From: Symbiodinium natans
Lineage: Eukaryota; Sar; Dinophyceae; Suessiales; Symbiodiniaceae
Direction: 5' to 3'
Length of the DNA stretch: 64,000 nucleotides
NCBI GenBank assembly: GCA_905221605.1
Contig: CAJNDS010000066.1
Span: forward strand, 1-64,000
Shown: piece after piece, positions 22,858 to 33,560 of the stretch
Numbering within the stretch: position 1 is the stretch's first letter
Layout of the letters: each line of letters begins with the position of its first letter
Position numbers and translations under genes: made by a program
The notes under the pieces: generated by a model
Database searches by the model: none
What the model saw: only the letters and a program-made list of their open reading frames with translations
What the model was told of the DNA's origin: nothing

Positions 22858-25800
22858 CTTCTCGTTACTAGGACATGATGGAGTTCCAATACGAAGCTCA
22901 AAGCGCAGAGCTTGAGGCGCTGGGGCCGAAGCAGCATCTTCGTCTATCAAGGCTTGGCAGTGCACGCTTTGCTCTGAGAATTGGTGCGGTAAAGATCAAC
23001 AGCCTGCGTGAAGGCTTCGGGGTATCATGTCGTTGCCAACGGGTCAAACCCGCCCCACCTCCAATCGAAGGCCTTCCGAGATTGCCATGATCGCACCTTG
23101 GTTCGCGAGCCCAAGTAGAGAAAACTTGAGATACATGAATAAAAAGCTCTCTAAACTCTAAACTTATCTAAATTCAAGAGGAATGCATTGTGTAGAAGTT
23201 GAGATGTGTGCAGTGGAGGGGTTTCTGTGTGCGCGGTGTGTGCGAACAGTGTGTGCGTACGGTACGCGCAGTGTGTGCGTACGGTGCGCGCGAGGTGTGC
23301 GTACGCTGCGCGCGGTTTGTGCGGACAGCACCCGCGGTGTGAGCGTACAGTGCGCGCGGTGTGTGCGCACGGTGCGCGCGGCAAGTGCATGCGTACGGTG
23401 CGTGCGGTGTGCGCGTACGGTGCGCACGGTGTGCACATGTGCGTACGGTGCGCGCGGTGCGTGAGTACAGTGCGCGTGGCGGTGTGCACGTACGGTGTGA
23501 GCGGTGTGTGCGTACGGTGTGCGCGGTGTGTGCGTACGGTGCGCGCAGCCTCGCCGCGTGCACTGCATGCATGTACGCACACTGCGCGCACCGTACGTGC
23601 ACACTGTGCGAAAAAAAAACACGACCAATTTTGCAAAAAACACGACCAATTTTGCAAAAAACACGACCAATTTTGCAAAAAACACGACCAATTTTGAAAA
23701 AGCGTACGGTGTGCAACGGGTGCGCGCGTGGTGCGCGTACGGTGCACGCAGTGCGTGCGTGCAGTACGCACCCACCCTACGCACACACATGGCGTACCAT
23801 ACGCACACACACCGCGCGTGCTGTATGCAGACACCGCACGCACCGTACGCACACACCGTACAGACGCGCGCACACACACACACACACATGTACCGTACGC
23901 GTACACCGCACGCACCGCACGCACACACCGCGCGCAAAGTATGTTCATACCGCACGTGCTGTACGCAAACACCGCGCGCACCGTACGCACACACCGCGTG
24001 CACCGTACGCACACACCGCGCGCACCGTACGCGCACTCCGCATGCACCGTACGCACACACTGTACGCACACACCGCGCGCAGCGCACGCACCTTAAAAAT
24101 GACCAACTGTACACCATTGTACACCCCTATGGCCCCATACGTCACGCTATCCATATAAGCCCTACGCCACATTCCTATTGAATTTAGATAACTCTAAACC
24201 CTGGGCTGACACTTTGTAGTCAGGCTCTAGCAAGGCCAAGGTGAACCAAAACTTCGAACACCATGGATGCTTCCATCGGAGATCGACTGAGTCACTAGCG
24301 GATCACCTTCTGCTTGCCCTGCAGGACCAAAAGAGGAAACACTGACAACTGCAAGTCCGGGAGTTCACCGCCCTCAACCCACCCCCTCCTGCTCACCAGA
24401 TGTCCGGTCATCTTCCTTGTGACTTTCCGATCTCGACCCTCAACCCCCCCCCCCCCCCGATCTGGCGCCCCCCCCACCCCCACAGCCCCTTTTTGGCTTT
24501 TACACTGCATCACACCACACCATACATACGCGACCACCACGCCTCTGCCGCAGCCGCGCCCCCCGCCCCCCCACACTTCTGGTGAAAGCCACGTCACGTT
24601 CCTATCACAGTCCATCTCGCGCCTTCCCGCCCAGAGGGCCCCCCCGCCCCCAGATTGGACACTCAGAGAGGCTATGCTGCACGTGCGTGCCTTCCAAACA
24701 GACTTGTTAAAAAGGAAACAGCCGCAGAATAGACGCGACGCAACGCGCAGAATAGACGCAACCCGCGTGGAGGGCGCCAAGGGCACGGAGGAGGGGCGTG
24801 GAAGGCGTTCAGAGCAATCAGCTGGCTGCCACGACCCCGTCAACCGAATGTCACGCTCGCTCCCCCCCTCCTTGTCCTCGCTCCCCGCCGAACCATTCCG
24901 TCAACCGCTTCCCCCATGCTCCAGGCCTCCCCACGCCCCACTCCCAGCAAAGTGTTCCGACCCCCCTCCCTTTGACTGTGTGGTCTCCGTGGCCTCTCGT
25001 CAAAATTGCTTCCATTGTCTGTTGAGCGTCTCCTCTTCGTGGCCTCTTCCGTCAGAACGCGATCCGATAGCGCGCCTTCCGCGCTGAAGGGCTAAACGAG
25101 AGCCCAACCCGGGAAAGGTTTTCGGGAACAAGCTAAGAAAACACCGAGCACGCGCAGAATAGACGCGAAGCGTCCAAGCCCCCCCCCCACCCCCGCGACA
25201 CCTCCAGAGGAGCTAGCTTTCGTGATTGCATCGATTACAAGCACAAAAAGTCCAGAAAAAGTGCCCCAAGTTGCCCAAAGCATCCCAAAGCGCCCAACCC
25301 CAAGCACCCTCACAAAACACCCCAAATCAAACCCCAAATTCAAATCCAGAATGAAAGACCCCACCCTCTCACATGTCACCGGGGGCCTCCTCCGACGAGA
25401 CGGTCGTGGAGAGCCTCAGCCAACCTTTTGGCGGCCACTCTCGGGCCTGAGCTTCACACCAGCCGCAGCCGGAGAGAGAGAGGAGGATGTAAGAGCCATT
25501 CCAAACTTACCAGATGGAAAGATACCAGTAAAAGTTACACAAAAACTCTCGCCATCCCCAATTTCAAGTAGGTTGCATCGATCTCGGCCGCAGCATTCGC
25601 CTCGGCGACGGCGTCGGCGAGGTTCGCCGGCCGTGCAGTTCGCCTCTGGACTCAAAAAACACAAACCTCCTTGAAGGGCTTTGGCTTTGGCAAAAGAACA
25701 TGAACCTCTTGTATTCCGTGTAGTACTCAAGGTCGGGATCCTTACAAGTACTAACGCTACATGAAGGCCAAACACGTTGTTCGGACCACCACTCCCCGAA

Positions 25801-28800
25801 AAACAGCAACTCCCCCTGGTTGACAGCATTTGACAGCCCCGCCTCGCAGGCGGACTGACCCCACGCACGGCGCGGGAAGTGAAGCCAAGCTGGGAGAGCC
25901 TCGAAGTTGCTTCCCGACTGCTCACGGTTCGGTTCATGGGCATTCGGTGCTCCAAATTGCTACCATGGTAGAGCCCTCTAGAGTGACTATAGTGCAGAAC
26001 TCGCACGACCACCGGGCACAAACGCCGAGCTGCGAGAGCCAGGCCCCGAGGAGCCAGCAGGGCCACCCCCGGCGCAGCGCCATGGCAGGGAGAGTTTGCA
26101 ATGGGATTTGTTCAGCGGTTTTCAGCGGGTGCAGGTTCCGCAGATCGACTTGTGGATTCGCCTTTTTTAGCAGTTCCTTGATTTCCTTGCGCCGCCCGGA
26201 AAGGGCATCAGCTGTTCGGCTCCTGCCTGGCTTTCGATTGGCACTTGGAGTGGAGATGGGCTCAAAGGATGCCGATGCGTGAATGGGCTGCTAGGCGGGG
26301 GGAATCGCTTGCGATATTTTCTAGGCGGCGCACTTCTTCGAGATTGGGATAGCTTGGGGATGAAGAGGAGACTCCAAGTTGGGTTTGGGGATGCAGTATG
26401 CTCTTCTGCTCTTATGCTCTTCTGCGCTTGAAAGCACAGGACCACCCGACAAAGACCCGGCAGACAGCAGCTTCATGCCGGGGGGTTTGGCAAGGGGGGG
26501 CTTCGGCGGCTTCGGGCTTAGGATTCAGGGACCCGCTAAGGCCCAGCTGGCAGCCTGTCTCAACAGCTCGGATGTAGATGTTTCCGGCGTGGGGGTCTGC
26601 ATGTACCTGCCATGAGATGAGGCAAGGAGGTTTCGGGCTTCCGGCTTCTGGCTTGCGCGGAGTACCCGTCCGTGCACGAAAATCATCTCGGCGAACGTGT
26701 CACAGATGAGTTGGGCACACCTGGCAACGGGGGCTCTGCGAAACCCAAAGCCCAAGAACCCCTAGACTCCTTAAACCATTTACCACGAGGGCGTCAGCCA
26801 GGAAAAAGCCCCAAAACAGAGCCCAATCAAGTTTACCATGGGCCCCAGAGCGCGGTAAAAGCTAGACGTTTTTCAATCAAAACCTAATGATAGCTTTTAT
26901 GTCAGCAGAAGAGCAAGAAAGCAAGAAGAGTCTGATCAACTCGCGAAGCAGGTCATTCGTCAAATTGAGACATTCGGCTTTGGCAACTCGAAAGCTTGCA
27001 CGCCTGGATGTAGGTGATAACAAGTTTCAAGCGGTCTGATTACTATGGCTCATTGAAGGTGTTTCAACAGTTGTACGAAGCAAGATCTTAAAAGCCTGAA
27101 ACAAATTTGGGTGGCTTCAAAAAGCCGGCACTTCTTATCACATTCCGCTTGTGCAGTTCCTGCTCCGGGGCCTGCCAAAAGAGCAACTTGGCTTCTGAAT
27201 ACTTTCCGCATGTTGCGGGACACGCGTAGCGGAAGTGAGAGTTGCACTCACTTAGATGGAAGAGGCAAGGCAGATTCAGAATATCGAGACTTCGGTCCAG
27301 CTCCTGATCATAGAAGCGCAATAGCATCAAATTGCCTGCGTCAAATATTCGTCTAGCTGCCTGATCCGAAAAACTTATGCTGAATTTTGGTTGAAGGGAA
27401 AAAGCGGGAACTACAATAAGGGCGATATTGTAGCATTTTCACTGTTGATGCGTCTCCAAGTTTAGCATTGTACACGACAATGCTTTATAAGACTTTTCTG
27501 TTGGCTGGCGGCATTTGCCATGCATGCAAGCTGGAAACATGCCCGAGGTGATTCGCTAACACATAAAAAAACATCCGCGTGGCGAGGAGCCAAGCAGAAT
27601 TACCAGCCACGCGCTGTTTTACTTCTTAAGTGCTTTTGGAATAGCATTCGGAATATTTCCGATAAGCTGGTCCGCTTGTTGAGTTCCGTACTGCCTCTCG
27701 CCCCCTTAGCTGGTCAGCTCCAAGGCCAAGGCTCCTCCACATCCAGGCCCGCGCGCCGGAGGCCTGCCCCAACAGCCAAGGGATGGCTGCGCAGAAGGCA
27801 GCCAGTACGTCCACGCCGGGTCTTCTTCAGAAGGGAAAAACTGCCAAGACTCCAACCGAAGCCTGTGTACGTGCACGATCGAATCGCACAGAGCCGAAAG
27901 CATTCAGAAGGGCCTTCTGGGTCGTTGGCTTTCAGCAAGCCTGGCCCAAAGGCAGCGCTTTGATGGCTCTTTTTCTTCTGGGCCTTGGTGCTTATATTAG
28001 GCTACAAGGCTTTCCAAAACCAGAACCCCCAGTCCGCCGCCTTCAAGGTACTCCATGACGATGACCCGCGAAGAGGAGAATTGCTTGAAAACCTGTCTCG
28101 GCATGTTCCTTGGGAGCTCTTGGGTTATGGCAGTTTGGGGTGCAGGCGCGGAGTTCAGGGCTTTTTGCGTGCGTGGGATGTTGCACAAGCTTTTGAGTCT
28201 TAGTCTCCGACTTACACAGAACAACCCCCGTAGAGAGAGCCACAAGGAGTGAAGGTGCAAGAATCCTGGCCTTGGGGACATAGACCCAGGGGTGCCGATG
28301 TGCAAGCTGCCGCGCGGTCTCCTGAGCGAAGCTTCCAAGGCGCAATCCTTCTTCCCTTGGGTTCCTTTCTGCCTCAACGCCCTCCCAGCTCAAGGGCGAA
28401 CGATGTCGCATTCTGCGGCTCGTTTGGCATTTGTTCAACCCTCTACATATAACTTATACAGCCGTTGCCCAATCCTCTCCCCTGCCGTGTCCTCACCGCT
28501 GGTGGCCTCCAAAGTGAAGTCCAGCTCCCGCGTGAGGTTCTGAGGTGGTGCTCGTTGTTCTCTGATTTTCGCGCCAGAAACAGGATTCCGAGGCTTGCTA
28601 AGCTTGCAAGTAGGAGTCTGCGGTTCTCATGAGCTCATGAACTCCGCAACTTTCCTCTCCACCACACGGCAAGGTGGCGGCACCCTGTCTGAAGTCGACA
28701 TTTCCCAAGGGGCCACCTGCCTTCTCGAAGTCCTCGACCTCGGCAGGAGCTGGCACTTTTGGGCTTCCGGACTTTCGGACGCTGGGTTCAGAATTGGAAA

Positions 28801-30366
28801 AAGCTTGTGCCTAGCTCTCGTGACCTCTCATGCATGTGCTCGAAATGGAACGCAGGATCTAGGGGTTAGTTAGGGCCACTGGGGCTCCGGCCACCCACAT
28901 GAGGTCGTATCCAGCAGCCATTTGCTTGATCTGCAAGCTTTGAAATGAAGCTCAGAAGCAACAAGCGACATGAAGGCTACACCAAACGGCTCAGCCGGCA
29001 CAGCATTGGCAAGTCTTGGGGTGTTTGGTGTTTTTGTGTATGTTATGTGGGCCAGTGATCCATTGAGCTCGTCTGAAGCCTGCGTGCCCATCGTCTTGAA
29101 AACCGCGAAGTCAGAAGCCATTTCCTTCCGACGGCAGGATGCCAGTTGGTGCCGACCGTTGGCTGGATGGAAGCCCCAGCGAAAAGCGCTGAAAGAACAT
29201 CCAAGGCTGAACAAGGCACAAGTTGCTGCAAGAAACTCCGAACGTCCACCGACCCGCTCCTTCCGAAGCTCCGGGTACCTCTAGTTGCGGCAGCTGAACT
29301 TCAAGCAGTGCCCGCAGCTGCTGCAAGCGATGCGCGGCGATGCTGCGAAAAGCAACATGCCAAGCAAAGGCCAACAAAGCCTTCACGGCCTCCTCACCAA
29401 AAAGCCAAAACAAAACCTCAAGAAGGGCCCTTTGTGGGCGGGGCACTGGATCTTCACGGCGACCCTCATGCCATCGTTGAGTTCGGCGCGGTGCACCTCG
29501 CCAAAGGCGCTTTTGGGGCCTAAAGGCCAGAACTGCTGTGACCACTTCAGGAAATTCGCCAACTTGCACTTCTTGGCACGTCTTGGCATGGCTTGGCATG
29601 TCTTGGCATTTCTAGTGGTCCTCGCCTGCGCCAAGCTGGCCGCTGCAATCGGCACATCCTCACAAGCTCCATGCGCAGTGAACAGCAATAAGCCTCAAAA
29701 ACGGCCTGTCGTGTCGTGGGCTCTAAACACTGGTTTTTCAAGCTGCCCCACCCGACTTCCGGCTGCACGAAAGTTCATTGCTCTTGGATATGGCTCGACA
29801 CTTCTCCCAAACGAACCTCCGATCCGACACTTGAATTGAGCCATACTTCTGCCTGCCTCGATGCTCCTCAAGTCACAGTCCTGCAGCTGGGGGGAGCTCA
29901 CATTCCATGGGCCCCCCCTTTCCTTCCATGCACAGATGGTTTGTTTGGAGAGGGCTCTTCTGGCTGCAGGGCTGGCTTGGGGCTTGGGGTGAGTCGGTCA
30001 GAGTTTCTGGGGGGAGCATTCTCTGAAGCAACGAAGAAAAGCCGATGCTCACAAGCCCTGCCAGCTGCAAGCAAAGGGACGCAAAGAGGCTTGGGCTTGG
30101 GCAAACTCCGAAATGCCCGAAGCCTGAAAAGGCGGGCGCAAAGGTGCCTGGTTCAGCTGCGTCGCTGGCCAATCCCCCAAGGTCATGCACTCCTGTCTAC
30201 CAAGATTCGCATGCAAAAGCTCGTCTCGGGCTTACATGTCAAGATCGGCCAAGCCTAAAGCCCGGCATGGCAGGATTTTGGGGGGGTTTTAGGCATGCTC
30301 GGATCCTCACTGGGCAAGTGTGCTGCCAAAGGGTCCTTGAGAACTTCTGCGACCTCGCCGATGGGC
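16308..30366 (-). CDS. ABC1/UbiB/ADCK-family atypical kinase, 17 exons found, N- and C-terminal ends missing
   Basis: This protein-kinase-like family supports quinone or lipid metabolism in mitochondria or plastids; the substrate here is unknown. Exons: 30366-30309, 29880-29857, 29658-29626, 29496-29447, 29278-29260, 29124-29080, 28930-28895, 28738-28721, 28539-28497, 28347-28271, 28092-28041, 27940-27914, 27763-27733, 26720-26666, 26606-26555, 16667-16610, 16362-16308 (733 nt, 16 in-phase junctions). Motifs in order: PIAAASLAQVHRAEL (Ala-rich loop), VAVKIQYP (invariant Lys), DFAVFKTMGTQ, TRELDFTLEA (the ExD helix), VIVMEYLEG, FAEMIFVHGR, HADPHAGN (catalytic loop), LVLLDHGLYYDL (DFG equivalent), and ENDVRVNFCRYW. 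LLDHGLY rather than LLDFGA points to the ADCK1-like branch, not COQ8. The upstream KxGQ motif was not found on this strand, and little room remains for a C-lobe before purF. Confidence 0.9.
16610..16667 (-). CDS. ABC1-kinase exon carrying the LLDHGLY metal-binding motif
   Basis: Fifty-eight nt encode GTLHPQLVLLDHGLYYDL. Its Asp aligns with the DFG Asp of protein kinases. The exon needs one preceding base, and the exon at 26606-26555 (HADPHAGNIYIRAVETG) ends with exactly one. That supports a direct junction across 9.9 kb. The next exon (16362) completes AG to AGT (Ser). Confidence 0.9.
16898..17200 (-). CDS. Unrecognised gene: Cys-pair exon and Lys-rich C-terminus
   Basis: An upstream part (about 17200-17025) encodes a charged segment ending GDFFCQWCQKPW and STYHRDQ, with a CxxC pair that could bind zinc. 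It ends at a possible GT donor (CAG|GTCTGA). A terminal exon (16976-16898) encodes a basic tail SKSKKGKSATTHGKKSKKTR and a TGA stop. The 48-bp gap between them would be a very short intron, so the join is uncertain. The family is not recognised. It lies inside the kinase intron on the same strand. Confidence 0.4.
18281..18329 (-). CDS. Candidate microexon, unknown protein
   Basis: Forty-nine nt between GCCAG|G and CGACA|GTGTGT encode AWLKEEGGSLSIDWTD plus one base. Composition, acceptor and donor fit the exon style of this window. The family is not recognised. It may belong to the same nested gene as 16898-17200. Confidence 0.4.
18780..18930 (+). repeat. Polypyrimidine tract (ttctctttctttc)
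   Basis: An imperfect T/C-rich tract with recurrent ttcgttct and tctttct. A similar tract is at 44935-45010, next to a related repeat motif. Confidence 0.75.
19354..19432 (-). CDS. Candidate exon, acidic helix, unknown protein
   Basis: Seventy-nine nt between TTCGAG|G and GTCAG|GTTTGG encode ELTSTTERLLEARLCAAVEV and then EEAEMS. It looks like an amphipathic helix. No family recognised. It lies within the kinase giant intron. Confidence 0.42.
20201..20237 (+). repeat. (GGGT)n microsatellite
   Basis: About eight copies of gtgg/gggt, inside the inverted-end element. Confidence 0.85.
20436..21150 (+). repeat. AT-rich microsatellites: (AT)n, (ATC)n and (AATCATAG)n
   Basis: Tracts include gatatatatatatac, ten copies of atc at 20490-20518, and repeated aatcatagaatcatat at 20700-20870. 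Later tracts are gataataag/aatcagat. Base composition drops sharply against the flanks. It forms the core of the candidate element. Confidence 0.85.
22287..22358 (-). CDS. Candidate exon, unknown protein
   Basis: Seventy-two nt between CGTAG|G and GCTCAG|GATTTC (GA donor) encode SMLLVSSMMGEALEDEMPMA and then GQL. Both splice edges carry the AG|G context. No family recognised. It probably belongs with the other exons nested in the kinase intron. Confidence 0.4.
22959..23003 (-). CDS. Candidate exon, unknown protein
   Basis: Forty-five nt between ACGCAG|G and a GC donor encode AVDLYRTNSQSKACT in phase 0. No family recognised. It is the most upstream exon I can see of the nested gene. Confidence 0.33.
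23218..23570 (+). repeat. 22-bp CG-rich tandem array, left arm
   Basis: Units such as gtgtgtgcgtacggtgcgcg plus cg recur every 22 bp (for example gtacgg at 23490, 23512 and 23534). They are alternating purine-pyrimidine, so Z-DNA-prone. The right arm (23705-24087) is the same unit in reverse complement. Confidence 0.9.
23606..23700 (+). repeat. Four 21-bp repeats at the centre of the inverted array
   Basis: cacgaccaattttgcaaaaa recurs at 23620, 23641, 23662 and 23683, an exact 21-bp step. It is flanked by oppositely oriented 22-bp arrays, forming the loop of a very large inverted repeat. Confidence 0.93.
23705..24087 (-). repeat. 22-bp CG-rich tandem array, right arm (inverted)
   Basis: Units reading cgtacgcacacaccgcgcgc plus ac are the reverse complement of the left arm, interrupted by a short (CA)n at 23872-23888. 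All six frames stay open as Arg/Ala/Cys/His repeats. I regard these as non-coding. Confidence 0.9.
24100..26550. other. No gene recognised; C-rich and low-complexity intron sequence
   Basis: It contains C-rich tracts (24440-24560, 25170-25195) and a motif cgcagaatagacgc near 24725, 24755 and 25145. No splice-consistent exon with a recognisable motif was found on either strand. It belongs to the kinase giant intron. Confidence 0.6.
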
Positions 30367-30610
30367 CTGGCATGAAACCGCGAATGGCCATGCAGGAACT
30401 GAGAGTACGAATTGAAAGCGAAAGCTGCACGCAACCACAAACAAATGTGCAGCTCTGCCCGTTCTACCCTCGCTTGTTTTCTCGGACCTCACTGCCGCAC
30501 ATGTCGCTCTCACCATTTGTGATTGCAAGCGTGCGCAAGCGTCCGCGACTGTCGCACAAGCCTGTGTTTTGGAATCGCTTTGGGCTTTGAGCTTAGAAAG
30601 GTGATAGCAG

Positions 30611-30925
30611 ATAAGACCTAGGAGGGTGAAGAGACAAAGAGGCAGAGAGGCAGAGAGGCAGAGAGGCAGAGAGGCAGAGAGGCAGAGAGACATAGAGACA
30701 GAGAGGCAGAGAGGCAGAGAGACAAAGAGATAAAGAGATAAAGAGATAAAGAGATAAAGAGATAAAGAGAGAAAGAGAGAAAGAGAGAAAGAGATAAAGA
30801 GATAAAGAGATAAAGAGATAAAGAGATGAAGAGATGAAGAGATGAAGAGATGAAGAGATAAAGAGATAAAGAGATAAAGAGATAAAGAGATAAAGAGATA
30901 AAGAGATAAAGAGATAAAGAGATAA
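30611..30925 (+). repeat. 8-bp purine microsatellite (agagataa / gaggcaga)n
   Basis: About forty copies of an 8-bp unit. The left half is gaggcaga and the right half is agataaag, with a short agagaaag part between. The minus strand reads as an open Leu/Ser/Tyr/Phe/Ile repeat, which is a composition artefact. Confidence 0.92.
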
Positions 30926-30949
30926 AGGAAGGTCTTGTTGCACTTACTA

Positions 30950-33560
30950 CTCGAAGTAAATTTTGTTGTAAATGCTACTAGTCTTGAATTTCTGAGGAAG
31001 GTTTCGTTGCAATTGCTACTAGTCTCGAGATTCTGAGGAAGGTTTTTCTGCAACTGCTACTGGTCTTGGGTTTCTGCGGAAGGTTTCGCTGCAATTTTCA
31101 CATGTCCTGAACTTCTGAGGAAGGTTTGGTTGCAATTGCTACTCGGCTTGAATTTCTGAGGAAGTGAATGCTACTAGTCTTGAGTTTCTGAGGAAGGTTT
31201 CGTTGCATTTGCCACATGTCTTGAATTTCTGAGGAAGGTTTTGTTGCACTTGCTACTCGGAATGAATTTCGGAGGAAGGTTTTGTTGTAAATGCTACAAG
31301 TCTTGAAATTCTGACGAAGGTTTCGCTGCACATGATACCAGTCTCGAGTTTCTGAGGAAGGTTTCGTTGCAATTGCTACATGTCTTGAGTTTCTGAACAA
31401 GATTTTTGTTGCATCTGCTACGTGCCTTGAAGTTCTGAGGAAGGTTTCGTTGCAATTGCTACGTGTCTTGAACTGCTGAGGAAGGCTTCGTTGCATTTGC
31501 CACGTGTCTTGAATTGCTGGGCAAAGTTTCGTTGCATTTGCTACGTGTCTTGAATTTCTGAGGAAGGTTTCGTTGCAAGTGCTACTCGGCATGAATTTCT
31601 GAGGAAGGTTTCGTTGTAAACGCTACTGATCTTGAGATTCTGAGCAAGGTTTCGCTGCCATTGCTACACGTGTTGAATTTCTGAGGAAGGTTTCGTTGCA
31701 GCTGCTACTCGTCTTGAATTCCTGAGGAAGGTTTCGCTGTAAATGCCACTAGCCTTGACTTTCTTACGAAGGTTTCGTTGCAGTTGCTACATGTCTTGAA
31801 TTTGAGAGTAAGGTTTAGTTGCAATTGCTGTCTGTCTTGAATTTCTGAAGAACGTTTCCTTGTAACTGCTACCCGGCTTGAATTTCTGAGGAAGGTTTCG
31901 TTGCAATCGTTACTCGGGTTGGTTTTCTGAACTAGTCTTAAGCTTCTGCGGAAGGCTTCGTTGCAATTGCTACATGTCTTGAGTTTTACGTATCTTGACA
32001 TTCTGTGCATTTGCTGCGTGTCTTGAACTGCTGAGCAAGGCTTCTTTGCATTTGCTGCATGTCTTGAAATTCTGGGGAAGGTGTCGTTGCAATTGCTACT
32101 CGGCTGGAATTTCAAAGGAGATTTTGCTGTAAATGCTGCTAATCTTAAGTTTCTGCGGAAGGCTTCGTTGCAATTGCTACATGTCTTGAGTGTCTGAGGG
32201 AGGCTTTGTTGCAATTGCGCTGTAATTGCTATATGTCTTGAGTTTCTGAGGAAGGTTTGTTGTAGATTTCGTTGCAATTGCTGCTCGACTTCAATTAAGA
32301 AACACGATTTTGCTGTAAATGCTACTAGTCTTAAGTTTATGCGGAAAGCTTCGTTGCAATTGCTACATGTCTTGAGTTTCTGAGCAAGGTTTTGCTGCAA
32401 TTGCGACGCGTCTTGAATATCTGAGGAAGGTTTCGTTGCAATTGCTACGTGTCTTGAGTTTCTGAGGAAGGTTTGTTGCAATTGCTACTCGTCTTGAGTT
32501 TCTGAGTAAGGTTTCGCTGTAAATGCTACTAGTCTTGAGTTTCTGAGGAAGGTTTCGCTGTAATTGCTACATGTCTTGAGCTTCTGAGGAAGGTTTCGTT
32601 GTAGATGCTTCAAGTCTTGAGTTTCTGAGGAAGGCTTCGTGGCAATTGCTACGTGTCTTGACTTTTTGAGGAAGGTTGCTTGCAATTGCTACTAGTCTCG
32701 AGATTCTAAGAAAGGTTTTGCTGCACATGATACTAGTCTGGAGTTTCTGAGGAAGGTTTCTTTGCAATTGCTACATGTCATTCATTTCTGAGGAAGGTTT
32801 CGTTGCAATTACTACTCGGCTTGAATTTCTGAGCAAGGTTTCTCCGTAACTGCTGTTGATCTTGAGTTTCTCAGGAATGTTTCGTTGCAATTTCTACATG
32901 TCCTGAACTTCTGAGGAAGGTTTTGTTGCAATTGCTACTCGTGCTGAATTTCTGAGGAAGGTTTCGCTGTAAATGCTACTAGTCTGAGGAAGGTTTGTTG
33001 TAATGCTACATGTCTTGAGTTTCTGAGGAAGGTTGCGTTGCACGTGCTGCATGTCTGGAGTTTCTGAGGAACGTTTCATTGCAATTGCTACTAGTCTTGA
33101 GATTCTAAGAAAGGTTTTGCTGCACATGATACTAGTCTGGAGTTTCTGATGAAGGTTTCGTTGCAATTGCTGCATGTCTTGAATTTCTGAGGAAGGTTTC
33201 GTTGCAATTGCTACTCGGCTTGAATTTCAAAGGAGATTTTGCTCAAATGCTACTAGTCTTAGGTTTCTGCAGAAGGCTTCGCCGCAACTTGCTACGTGTC
33301 TTGAATTTCTGAGGAAGGCTTCGTTGCAATTGCTTCGTGTCTTGAATTACTGGGCAAGGTTTCGTTGCATTTGCTACGTGTCTTGAATTTCTGAGGAAGG
33401 TTTGTTTGCAATTGCTTCTCGGCTTGAATTTCTGAGGATGGTTCCAAGTTTCGTTGAGAATGCTACTAATCATGAGATTCTGAGGAAGGTTTCGCTGTCA
33501 CTGCTACTAGTCCGGAGTTTGTGAGCAAGGAAGGTTTCGTTGCGTTTGCTACTCGGCTTG
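30950..33560 (-). repeat. 41-bp tandem array, about 60 copies
   Basis: The plus-strand unit reads cttgaatttctgaggaaggt followed by ttcgttgcaattgctacatg t. Phased starts at 31467, 31508 and 31549 show the 41-bp step. Copies are moderately diverged with a few indels. The minus strand has long open frames because three units return to frame. I see no start, splice or family evidence for a protein. Confidence 0.92.

Larger units (their letters stand above)
16668..26554 (-). other. Giant intron (about 9.9 kb) of the ABC1 kinase gene, containing other exons and elements
   Basis: It runs from the donor ACAG|GCTGCC at 26555 to the acceptor AGCAG|GTGGGA at 16667. Phase and family spacing argue that these exons are adjacent in the mRNA. 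Inside lie in-phase minus-strand exons of an unrelated protein (22959-23003, 22287-22358, 19354-19432, 18281-18329, about 17025-17200, 16898-16976), an inverted-end element (19.77-21.37 kb) and the 22-bp array (23.2-24.1 kb). Alternatively the kinase gene was split by insertion or rearrangement. Confidence 0.6.

Noticed and set aside
23151-24181. Open frames of about 300 codons on both strands, rich in Arg, Ala, Cys and Thr
   Set aside because: Pure shadows of the 22-bp array. All frames are open because the unit lacks stops in any phase.
30214-30258. Plus-strand peptide LVSGLHVKIGQA resembling the KxGQ motif of ABC1 kinases, beside the minus-strand kinase exons
   Set aside because: Wrong strand for the gene and only a few matching residues. 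Kept as a coincidence unless an inverted exon is shown by cDNA.
30307-31053. A 248-codon Leu/Ser/Tyr/Phe-rich frame resembling a membrane protein
   Set aside because: It is the minus-strand reading of the 8-bp purine microsatellite. The only real coding part is the kinase exon at its end, which is in another frame.
31098-33473. Minus-strand frames with a 41-residue repeat
   Set aside because: They come from the 41-bp tandem array. Frame shifts between copies and the lack of a start or splice sites argue against a protein.
30950-33560. A CRISPR array
   Set aside because: Repeats are contiguous 41-bp tandem copies with no unique spacers, in eukaryotic sequence.
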